Source of the DNA: an uncultured Pseudoflavonifractor sp.
GTDB taxonomy: Bacteria; Bacillota_A; Clostridia; Oscillospirales; Oscillospiraceae
Length of the DNA: 12,426 bases
Reading direction: 5' to 3'
Assembly (NCBI GenBank): GCA_947575475.1
Contig: CANPNN010000026.1
Location: 1 to 12,426 of the forward strand
A program made the position numbers and the translations under genes. Position 1 is the first letter of the stretch. Every line of letters begins with the position of its first letter. This document shows, piece by piece, positions 7,102-12,426 of this stretch. The notes under the pieces were generated by a model. The model ran no database searches. It saw only the letters and a program-made list of their open reading frames with translations, and had not been told where the DNA came from.

Positions 7102-7674
7102 TCAGCAAAATTCGATCCCGCTTCCGTCCATGCTTCTGATCCGGGCCAGGGACTCCACCCGGAGGCCCTTGGAGCGCAGGCGCTCTCCCCCGGGCTGGAA
7201 GGCCTTTTCGATGCAGATCCCCGCCCCCGCCAGGCTGGCTCCGGCCTGGGATACGATAGAGATAAGGCCCTCCAGCGCCGCACCATTGGCCAAGAAATCG
7301 TCAATGATCAGCACCCGGTCCCCCGGACCGAGAAAATCTTTGGACACCATCACGTCGTATACCCCGCCGTGGGTGAAGGACTCCACCGGGGCGGTGTAGA
7401 CGCTGCCGTCGATGTTTTTGCTCTTGCTCTTTTTGGCGAAGATCACGGGCACGTTGAAATACTGGCCTGTCACACAGGCTACGCCGATGCCGCTGGCCTC
7501 TATGGTCAGGAGCTTGGTGACATTTTCCTCCCCGAAGAGCCGGAAAAATTCCTTGCCCATCTCGTTGAAAAGGGTCACGTCCATCTGGTGGTTCAGAAAG
7601 CTGTCCACCTTCAGGATGGCGCCGTTCTCCCGGATCTTTCCGTCCTGGCGGATGCGGTCTTCCAGCAGTTTCAT
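7102..7674 (-). CDS. xpt: Xanthine phosphoribosyltransferase
   Basis: Xpt converts xanthine and PRPP to XMP in cytosolic purine salvage. The 190-residue protein matches Bacillus-type Xpt in length and layout. It has the N-terminal MKLLEDRI and FLNHQMD segments, TIEASGIGVA (58-67) and FAKKSKSKN (79-87). The type I PRPP-binding loop VLIIDDFLANGAA is at 121-133, with the paired acidic residues of the PRTase fold. The start ATG (7672-7674) is preceded on the minus strand by GGGAGG about 9 nt away. The promoter gives a leader of only about 25 nt, so the guanine riboswitch known before B. subtilis xpt is absent here. The gene is monocistronic, convergent with the lysine transporter gene and divergent from the SLH protein gene. 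Confidence 0.96.
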   Translation of the reverse strand: MKLLEDRIRQDGKIRENGAILKVDSFLNHQMDVTLFNEMGKEFFRLFGEENVTKLLTIEASGIGVACVTGQYFNVPVIFAKKSKSKNIDGSVYTAPVESFTHGGVYDVMVSKDFLGPGDRVLIIDDFLANGAALEGLISIVSQAGASLAGAGICIEKAFQPGGERLRSKGLRVESLARIRSMDGSGIEFC

Positions 7675-7705
7675 TTTCCATTCCTCCCGGTATTATTTAG
7701 CTTCC

Positions 7706-7734
7706 ATTTTACCGGATGTTTCCGAAAAAAGCAA
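7706..7734 (-). promoter_or_regulatory. xpt promoter
   Basis: On the minus strand the -35 is TTGCTT (7734-7729), with a 17-bp spacer and the -10 TAAAAT (7711-7706). Predicted initiation is near 7699. The -35 boxes of this promoter and the divergent one are only 5 bp apart. Confidence 0.7.
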
Positions 7735-7739
7735 TCCCA

Positions 7740-7768
7740 TTGTATCTCGCGTCGAAACCTGCTATAAT
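7740..7768 (+). promoter_or_regulatory. Promoter of the SLH/GH18 gene
   Basis: The -35 is TTGTAT (7740-7745), with a 17-bp spacer and consensus -10 TATAAT (7763-7768), giving a start near 7775. The ~59-nt leader contains a GC-rich hairpin close to its 5' end: GGGGTCGG (7779-7786) with CCGGCCCC (7790-7797), loop CTT. The hairpin is followed 9 nt later by T6 (7807-7812), too far for a classic terminator. Confidence 0.8.
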
Positions 7769-7833
7769 GACCGCAGACGGGGTCGGCTTCCGGCCCCCAT
7801 AGAAATTTTTTCGCTTCCCAAGGGAGGTCCCCC

Positions 7834-9462
7834 ATGCGCTTTCTGAAACGACAATTTGTCCCCGCTGTTCTGGCGGCGGTGCTGCTTCTCGCATTCTCCC
7901 CCCTGGTCCCCACGGCCCGGGCCGACTACGCCGACGCGGAAAATACCTGGGCCGCCGAAGTGGTGGAAAAGGCCGCCGCCTACGGCCTTATGGAAGGCCG
8001 CCCCGACGGCACCTTCGGCGTGGGGGTGGATATGACCCGGGCGGAGTTTGTTACGGTTTTGTGCCGGATGTTCGCCTGGGAGGTCAGCGGGGACCCTGCC
8101 CCTATCCACCCGGACTGCGAGGGGCACTGGGCCCTGCCCTACATTGACACTGCCGCGCGGCACGGGGTGGAGGACAACGGAGGGGTCTTCCGGCCGGACG
8201 ACTACATCTCCCGGATGGAGATGGCCCAGATGCTGGTCCAGGCGCTGGGGTATGACCGGCTGGCCCGGTCTCTGTCCGATGTGGACCTCCCCTTCCCCGA
8301 CGTGACCGAAGACAGGGGCTGCGCCGCCATCGCCTATGACTTTGGGATCATCACCGGTATGGAGGAGAATGGGGTCCTGAAATTCCTCCCCTCCTTCTCC
8401 GCCACCCGGGAGCAGTGCGCCGCCATGCTGGTGCGCTGCTACGAGCGGCTTCAGGCGGGGAACCAATGGCTCCATGGGTTTTATGCGTTCAGCTCCTATT
8501 CCCAGCTCTCCTACACCGCCGCGATGGATGGGGTCAGCCTGGGCTGGGCCAGGCTGGAGGTGGACGAGGAGGGAACGCCTCTGGTGAACTCTACGGCAGA
8601 GAATGGCAACGACTGGGCAAAGCCCGAGCAGTCCGACCTGGTCACCGATTATCTGCTGGAGCGCTCCATTCCCTATAACCTCAATGTTTTTGGCTCCGCC
8701 GCCACCTTTGCCTCCATCACGGAGGCCTCCGCCCAGACCCAGGCTGTCGCCGCCCTGGTCTCCGCCGCCCAGCCCTATGCGGGCCTGACCATGGATGTGG
8801 AGGGCCTTCGCACCGAGCACCGGGAGGGCTACGCCGCCTTTATGTCCCAGCTCCGCGCCGCCCTCCCGGCGGACAAGACCCTCTACGTCTGCGTCCAGCC
8901 CGACACCTGGTTTGGGGGCTTTGACTACCGGGCCTTGGGAGAGAGCTGCGACAAGGTGATCTTGATGGCCCATGACTATCAGTGGTCCTCCATCCCCGAG
9001 CACTATGTGGGTACAGACAAGACCTATTGCCCCGTGACCCCCATCGATCAGATCTACACCGCCCTGCGGCACATCACAGACCCGGACACCGGGGTGCAGG
9101 ACAAGGGCAAGCTGGCCCTGGCCATCTCCTTCAACACCACCGGGTTCCATGTGGACGAGAACGGGCTTCTTTTGGACCAGACCTTTTACCACCCCGCCTC
9201 GGCCACCATCGCCCAGAGGCTCCAGCAGGAGGATTCCCTCCGGGTCTGGGATGATCAGAGCCGGAACCCCAACCTATATTACGCCGCCGAAGGGGAACAC
9301 TACCGCCTGTGGTATGAGGACGCCCAGAGCGTGGCGGAAAAGCTGCGCCTGGCCCGGATGTTTGGCGTCACCGGCGTCTCGGTCTGGCGGCTGGGCATGA
9401 TCCCCGACTACCCGGACGTTGCGTGTTATGACGTCTGGTCCGTCCTGTCCCAACGCGCTTAA
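7834..9462 (+). CDS. Exported SLH-domain protein with GH18-like glycosidase domain
   Basis: This is a 542-residue surface protein. Residues 1-30 form a signal peptide (basic MRFLKR, hydrophobic core, AxA-type TARA cleavage before Asp31). Three S-layer homology domains follow at about 35-82, 94-140 and 155-205. Diagnostic SLH pieces are GRPDGTFGVGVDMTRAEF, GVFRPDDYISRMEMAQML and SATREQCAAML. They bind secondary wall polymer in other Gram-positives. Residues ~210-540 resemble GH18 proteins of the SleL/YaaH peptidoglycan-acting type: the active-site strand YAGLTMDVEGL keeps Asp321 and Glu323, and KVILMAHDYQW and GVTGVSVWRLG match the later barrel strands. The first two acidic or polar positions of the DGxDxDxE pattern are replaced (A, T). 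A cell-wall hydrolase is likely but the substrate is unproven. ATG 7834 follows AAGGGAGG. Confidence 0.88.
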   Translation: MRFLKRQFVPAVLAAVLLLAFSPLVPTARADYADAENTWAAEVVEKAAAYGLMEGRPDGTFGVGVDMTRAEFVTVLCRMFAWEVSGDPAPIHPDCEGHWALPYIDTAARHGVEDNGGVFRPDDYISRMEMAQMLVQALGYDRLARSLSDVDLPFPDVTEDRGCAAIAYDFGIITGMEENGVLKFLPSFSATREQCAAMLVRCYERLQAGNQWLHGFYAFSSYSQLSYTAAMDGVSLGWARLEVDEEGTPLVNSTAENGNDWAKPEQSDLVTDYLLERSIPYNLNVFGSAATFASITEASAQTQAVAALVSAAQPYAGLTMDVEGLRTEHREGYAAFMSQLRAALPADKTLYVCVQPDTWFGGFDYRALGESCDKVILMAHDYQWSSIPEHYVGTDKTYCPVTPIDQIYTALRHITDPDTGVQDKGKLALAISFNTTGFHVDENGLLLDQTFYHPASATIAQRLQQEDSLRVWDDQSRNPNLYYAAEGEHYRLWYEDAQSVAEKLRLARMFGVTGVSVWRLGMIPDYPDVACYDVWSVLSQRA

Positions 9463-9480
9463 AAGAAGGAGGCACACCCC

Positions 9481-10353
9481 ATGGAACCTGCCAAACCTAC
9501 CCCTGCTCAAACCCTGAAGGCCTTTTTCTTCATGACCCTGGGCTCCGCCCTGGTCAGCGTAGGGGTCTACTTTTTCAAGTTTCCCAACCACTTCTCCATG
9601 GGCGGCGTTTCGGGTCTCAGCATCCTCCTGGGCCAGCTCATTCCCGCCCAGATGGCTACCCCCGCCACCATCAACTCGGTCATCACCGTCCTCTTTCTCA
9701 TTCTGGGCTTTTTGGTACTGGACCGGTCCTTCGGGCTGCGGACGGTCTACTGCTCCCTGCTCTACTCCCTGCTCATCCAGCTTTTCGAGCGGATCCTTCC
9801 CCTGGCCCGGCCCCTCACCGACCAGAAGATGCTGGAGCTCTTCTTCGCCGTTATCCTCCCCGCTCTGGGGGCCGCCATCCTTTTTAATATGGACGCCTCC
9901 ACCGGCGGCACCGACATTATGGCCATGATCCTGAAAAAGTTCTCCGGCATGGACGTGGGTCGCGCCCTGCTCATCTCCGATGTGCTCATTGCCGCCTCCG
10001 CCCTTCTGGTCTTTGACGTGGAGACGGGCCTGTTCGCCCTTCTGGGCCTGGCCCTTAAGTCGGTGCTGGTGGACTCGGTCATCGAGTCTCTGAACCGGAA
10101 GAAGTCCTTTACGGTGGTGACCCACACCCCCGAGCCGGTGTGCCACTTTATCAACGAGGAGCTTCACCGGGGGGCCACCCTCTGGAAGGGGCAGGGGGCC
10201 TATACCGGGCAGGACCAGTTCATCATCCTCACCGCCCTGTCCCGGCAGCAGGCGGTGCAGCTCCGGAACTATCTGAAGCGGACCGACCCCCACGCCTTTA
10301 TGTTAATAACAAACTCCAGCGAGATCTTTGGCAAGGGGTTCCTTCGGGCGTGA
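9481..10353 (+). CDS. YitT-family integral membrane protein
   Basis: This 290-residue membrane protein of the YitT/YpjC family (DUF161 plus C-terminal DUF2179) has unknown biochemical function. Several hydrophobic segments span about 12-205 and contain the family signatures GGVSGLSILL (41-50) and STGGTDIMAMILKK (140-153). The cytosolic ferredoxin-like domain covers about 208-290 and ends in the conserved SEIFGKGF. ATG 9481 has AAGGAGG 8 nt upstream. It lies 18 nt after the SLH/GH18 stop, so the two are probably cotranscribed. Residues 270-290 and the stop lie inside a 133-bp unit repeated in tandem downstream. The codons there (TTA, ATA, ACA in a row) are unlike the GC-rich rest of the gene, and a third, differently coded tail lies at 10554-10619. 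The present tail therefore looks acquired while the protein sequence was preserved. Confidence 0.93.
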   Translation: MEPAKPTPAQTLKAFFFMTLGSALVSVGVYFFKFPNHFSMGGVSGLSILLGQLIPAQMATPATINSVITVLFLILGFLVLDRSFGLRTVYCSLLYSLLIQLFERILPLARPLTDQKMLELFFAVILPALGAAILFNMDASTGGTDIMAMILKKFSGMDVGRALLISDVLIAASALLVFDVETGLFALLGLALKSVLVDSVIESLNRKKSFTVVTHTPEPVCHFINEELHRGATLWKGQGAYTGQDQFIILTALSRQQAVQLRNYLKRTDPHAFMLITNSSEIFGKGFLRA

Positions 10354-10420
10354 TCTCCTTCCCTTCGGGGCGTGTGGACGTATCATCCGTAAGGCGGCAG
10401 AGCCGCCAACGGCTGAACAG
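10288..10420 (+). repeat. 133-bp tandem unit, copy 1 (carries the gene's current 3' end)
   Basis: The unit is 66 nt of coding tail (codons 270-290 of the YitT gene plus TGA, 10288-10353) and a 67-nt noncoding spacer (10354-10420). It begins with the 15-nt core CCCCACGCCTTTATG, also found at the start of copies 2 and 3. The spacer holds a hairpin: CCGT/ACGG plus GGCGGC/GCCGCC with an AGA loop (10387-10412). It also has GGCTG-AA-CAG running into the next copy's CC. No ORF here could encode a recombinase. Confidence 0.95.
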
Positions 10421-10553
10421 CCCCACGCCTTTATGTTAATAACAAACTCCAGCGAGATCTTTGGCAAGGGGTTCCTTCGGGCGTGATCTCCTTCCCTTCG
10501 GGGCGTGTGGACGTATCATCCGTAAGGCGGCAGAGCCGCCAACGGCTGAACAG
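10421..10553 (+). repeat. 133-bp tandem unit, copy 2 (exact)
   Basis: This copy is identical to copy 1 at every base I compared. Its first 66 nt repeat the recoded YitT tail and TGA but are not joined to a gene body. The remaining 67 nt repeat the spacer and hairpin (hairpin at 10520-10545). Zero divergence implies a recent duplication or active homogenisation. An assembly artefact should be excluded. Confidence 0.95.
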
Positions 10554-10619
10554 CCCCACGCCTTTATGCTTATTACCAACTCCAGCGAAATTTTCGGCAA
10601 GGGTTTTCTCCGGGCTTAA
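10554..10619 (+). pseudogene. Displaced native 3' end of the YitT gene (copy 3)
   Basis: These 66 nt encode the same 21 residues as codons 270-290 of the upstream gene, then TAA. Compared with copies 1 and 2 there are 12 base differences in 11 codons, all synonymous (for example CTT ATT ACC for TTA ATA ACA, and TAA for TGA). The first 15 nt are identical to the start of the other copies. No spacer follows. Deleting 10288-10553 would join this tail in frame to codon 269 and rebuild an intact 290-residue protein, so this is most simply the original end of the gene. Confidence 0.9.
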
Positions 10620-10656
10620 GGTGAATGGAAATATTTCCCAGTTCGTCCTTCTTCCC

Positions 10657-10685
10657 CTTCTTTCCCCATCAAAAAATGGTAAAAT
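10657..10685 (+). promoter_or_regulatory. Possible promoter of the noc-like gene
   Basis: There is an extended -10, TGGTAAAAT (10677-10685), with only a poor -35 (CTTCTT, 10657-10662) at 17 bp. A perfect 12-bp palindrome GGAAATATTTCC (10627-10638) lies upstream, and a small hairpin TCTGG/CCAGA (loop TTAT) lies just after. No terminator separates the YitT repeats from this region, so read-through is also possible. Confidence 0.4.
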
Positions 10686-10730
10686 CTGGTTATCCAGACC
10701 AAACCATTGGGAAAGAAGGGGTTTTTACTT

Positions 10731-11525
10731 ATGCCATTCCTCCGAAAAAAGGGGCTTTTCGAGTCCAGCCGCATTCAATATCTCCCCATTGACGGGATCG
10801 TCCCCAACCCTGCCCAGCCCCGGAAACACTTTGCCCGGGAAGGGCTGGAGGAGCTGTCCGCCAGCATCGCCGCCCACGGGATCCTTCAGCCCCTGTCGGT
10901 CCGCCGGGCTGAGGGCGGCTATGAGCTGGTCTCCGGGGAGCGGCGGCTTCGGGCCGCCAAACTGGCGGGGCTTACGGAGGTCCCCTGCCTCCTCATCACC
11001 GCCGACGAGACCCAGTCCTCTTTTTTAGCGCTTATCGAAAACGTCCAACGCCGGGACCTGGATTTTTGGGAGGAAGCCCAGGCTATCCAGGCTCTTTTGG
11101 ACGCCACCGGCCTGTCCCAGGAGGCGTTGGCCAAGCAGCTGGGCAAGGCCCAGTCCTCTCTGGCCAACAAACTGCGGCTTTTGAAGCTCCCCTCCGAGAC
11201 TTTGGAACTTCTTCGCCGGAACGGATTTACCGAGCGGCACGCCCGGGCCCTCCTGCGCCTGCCCGACCCGGAGAGTCAAAGCTCCGCCGCCCGGTATATC
11301 GTGGGCCATGATCTGACGGTGGCCAGGGCAGAGTCCTACGTGGAGACCCTTCTCCACCCCGCCCCCCAGCGGAGTAAGCCCACCTTTCTCTTAAAGGACG
11401 TCCGTTTTTTCCTGAATACGGTGACCCGGGGGCTTTCCCTGATGCAGAGTGCGGGGGTAGCCGCGGCTTGTGACCGGCAGGACACCGACCGCGAGATCCT
11501 GCTGACCATCCGGATCCCCCGGTAA
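10731..11525 (+). CDS. noc: ParB-family nucleoid occlusion protein (Noc-like)
   Basis: This 264-residue ParB/Noc-family DNA-binding CTPase has the N-terminal ParB fold with VPNPAQPRKHF (24-34), the CTP-binding motifs GERRLRAA (69-76) and ENVQR (103-107), then a helix-turn-helix at about 126-153. The stretch LGKAQSSLANKLRLLKLP followed by TERHARALLRL is closer to Noc than to Spo0J as I know them. The gene lies directly upstream of soj, the Bacillus noc position. Noc coordinates division with the nucleoid and is membrane-associated through an N-terminal amphipathic helix. Here the first residues, MPFLRKKGLF, could serve that role. ATG 10731 is chosen because AAAGAAGGGG ends 9 nt upstream; a TTG at 10707 would add 8 residues. 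The alternative is a second ParB. A spo0J presumably lies beyond the window. Confidence 0.85.
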   Translation: MPFLRKKGLFESSRIQYLPIDGIVPNPAQPRKHFAREGLEELSASIAAHGILQPLSVRRAEGGYELVSGERRLRAAKLAGLTEVPCLLITADETQSSFLALIENVQRRDLDFWEEAQAIQALLDATGLSQEALAKQLGKAQSSLANKLRLLKLPSETLELLRRNGFTERHARALLRLPDPESQSSAARYIVGHDLTVARAESYVETLLHPAPQRSKPTFLLKDVRFFLNTVTRGLSLMQSAGVAAACDRQDTDREILLTIRIPR

Positions 11526-11560
11526 AAGGATCCGATACGAAATATTTTCCCTGTTTTGAG

Positions 11561-11598
11561 AAGCGCAGGAATGTTTCACGTGAAACATTCCCGCGCTT
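11561..11598. terminator. Long inverted repeat containing parS; possible noc terminator
   Basis: The 19-nt arms (11561-11579 and 11580-11598) match except for one A/C pair (11567/11592). A pyrimidine-rich run (CTTTCTTTCCTCTTTTTG) follows on the plus strand. As RNA it would form a long hairpin 35 nt past the noc stop and ahead of the soj promoter. The T tract is interrupted, so terminator activity is uncertain. Confidence 0.5.
11572..11587. promoter_or_regulatory. parS: parS centromere site
   Basis: TGTTTCACGTGAAACA is a perfect match to the Bacillus-type parS consensus bound by Spo0J/ParB. The palindrome extends perfectly to 24 bp (11568-11591). It lies between noc and soj, 61 bp upstream of the soj -10. 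Sites of this type cluster near the replication origin, so the window's right end is probably close to oriC. Confidence 0.95.
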
Positions 11599-11623
11599 TC
11601 TTTCCTCTTTTTGTCTTTCTCTC

Positions 11624-11652
11624 TTGCAAGTCCATGATTTTCTGGGTATAAT
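11624..11652 (+). promoter_or_regulatory. soj/parA promoter
   Basis: The -35 is TTGCAA (11624-11629), with a 17-bp spacer and consensus -10 TATAAT (11647-11652). Predicted start is near 11659, giving a ~35-nt leader to ATG 11694. The promoter begins 37 bp after parS, so ParB or Noc spreading from parS could affect it. Confidence 0.82.
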
Positions 11653-11693
11653 AGGTTTTGCTCTGATTTTACAAAAAGAAAGGATGTGCGTCC

Positions 11694-12426
11694 ATGGCAA
11701 AACGGATCGCCATCGTAAATCAAAAAGGTGGAGTGGGCAAGACCACCACCTGCGTCAATTTGGCTTCAGCCTTACGGGCCCAAGGAAAGCGAGTCCTCCT
11801 CTGTGACTTTGATCCCCAGGCCAACGCCACTTCCGGCCTGGGGGTGGACAAGACCACCGCCACCCCCAGCATCTATGAGGTCCTTATTGAGGGGGTCCCC
11901 TGTCAGAAGGCCATTGTCTCCACCCCCTACTGTGATGTGCTTCCCGTCAACAAAGCTTTGGCAGGAGCCGGTATTGAGATGATCGGCATTCCTGACCGGG
12001 AGCATCTGCTGAAGAAGGCCCTGGACAGTGTGGCGGAGCGCTATGATTACATCCTCATTGACTGCCCTCCCTCCCTGGAGCTGCTGACCCTGAACGGACT
12101 TTGCGCCGCCGACTCGGTGCTGGTGCCTGTCCAGTGTGAGTACTACGCTCTGGAGGGGCTTTCCGATCTACTGGGAACGGTTCGGATCGTGAAGCGGTCC
12201 CTGAACCCCGGCATTGAGCTGGAGGGGGTGCTGCTCACCATGTACGACAGCCGCACCAACCTGTCCATGCAGGTGTCGGAGGAAGTGAAACGCCACTTTC
12301 CCGGGCAGGTCTACGCCACGGTAATCCCCCGGACGGTCCGGCTCTCCGAGGCTCCCAGCCATGGCAAGCCCATCGACGCTTACGACCCCTATAGCCGGGG
12401 CACCGAGGCTTACCGGGATCTGGCGG
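11694..12426 (+). CDS. soj: Chromosome partitioning ATPase Soj/ParA (3' end missing)
   Basis: Soj/ParA is an ATP-driven, nucleoid-binding switch that works with ParB-parS in origin segregation and affects DnaA in Bacillus. The visible 244 residues begin MAKRIAIVNQ. They contain the deviant Walker A KGGVGKTT at 11-18 (signature Lys11 and catalytic Lys16), Walker A' DFDPQAN at 38-44, and the Walker B segment YILIDCPPSLELLTLNGL. The C-terminal VIPRTVRLSEAPSHGKPI block is typical of chromosomal ParA. There is no N-terminal HTH domain, so it is the Soj type, not the plasmid P1 type. The frame is open at the window edge; against ~250-260 residues for the family, only the last 10-20 are missing. ATG 11694 follows AAAGGA (11679-11684). 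A frame-shifted ATG at 11684 is not used. Confidence 0.96.
   Translation, partial: MAKRIAIVNQKGGVGKTTTCVNLASALRAQGKRVLLCDFDPQANATSGLGVDKTTATPSIYEVLIEGVPCQKAIVSTPYCDVLPVNKALAGAGIEMIGIPDREHLLKKALDSVAERYDYILIDCPPSLELLTLNGLCAADSVLVPVQCEYYALEGLSDLLGTVRIVKRSLNPGIELEGVLLTMYDSRTNLSMQVSEEVKRHFPGQVYATVIPRTVRLSEAPSHGKPIDAYDPYSRGTEAYRDLA

Noticed and set aside
5474..7108. A 544-codon open frame antisense to the NhaC-family gene
   Set aside because: The composition is low-complexity (Gly, His, Asp, Gln). It covers the riboswitch terminator and a clearly real gene, so it is a GC artefact.
7762..9192. A 476-codon open frame antisense to the SLH/GH18 gene
   Set aside because: It overlaps a well-supported exported protein and its promoter, and has no recognisable motif.
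10371..10420. Group II intron remnant, suggested by GTGTG in the spacer
   Set aside because: The unit is too short and I see no domain V/VI sequence. The repeats keep the coding tail instead of interrupting it.
10288..10619. CRISPR array or integron attC cassettes
   Set aside because: There are two exact 133-bp units with no variable spacers, which is not CRISPR. No RYYYAAC/GTTRRRY attC boxes frame the units, and no integrase is present.
10483..11028. ORF running from the repeats into noc in another frame
   Set aside because: It overlaps most of the noc N-terminal domain and begins inside the repeat spacer. Its translation is Ser/Pro/Arg-rich without motifs.

Overview
The window looks like a chromosomal segment of a high-GC, Gram-positive anaerobe of the Clostridia, most likely an Oscillospiraceae (Flavonifractor/Lawsonibacter-like) gut organism. 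This is an inference from four things: GC-rich third codon positions, strong GGAGG-type ribosome binding sites, SLH surface-protein chemistry, and the Firmicutes-type noc-soj order with a perfect Bacillus-type parS. I could not run a database search, so the taxonomy is tentative.

Layout. From the left come mfd (transcription-repair coupling factor, 27-3521) and tadA (tRNA adenosine deaminase, 3641-4120). The 394-nt gap that follows holds two diverged ~103-bp direct repeats, each followed by a strong hairpin, and then the mntP promoter. mntP (manganese efflux, 4515-5072) has its own terminator. Next, a TTGACA promoter drives a ~280-nt leader containing a lysine riboswitch with a readable antiterminator/terminator switch. 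It controls an NhaC-family transporter (5504-7048), a probable LysW-type lysine transporter. A perfect 15-bp hairpin separates it from the convergent xpt (xanthine phosphoribosyltransferase, minus strand, 7102-7674).

The xpt promoter is back-to-back with one for an exported SLH plus GH18-like protein (7834-9462). That gene is followed 18 nt later by a YitT-family membrane protein gene (9481-10353). After it come a ParB-family gene in the noc position (10731-11525), a parS site inside a long inverted repeat, and soj/parA (11694 to the window end, incomplete). Together noc, parS and soj form the usual chromosome segregation and nucleoid occlusion cluster.

The most unusual structure is at the 3' end of the yitT-like gene. 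The last 22 codons occur three times. Two copies belong to an exact tandem 133-bp repeat. The third, displaced downstream, differs at 12 of 66 bases and yet encodes the identical 21 residues and a stop. This is what is expected of a tiny insertion that brings its own recoded gene 3' end, keeps the reading frame intact and pushes the native end downstream. The unit is far too small to encode a recombinase.
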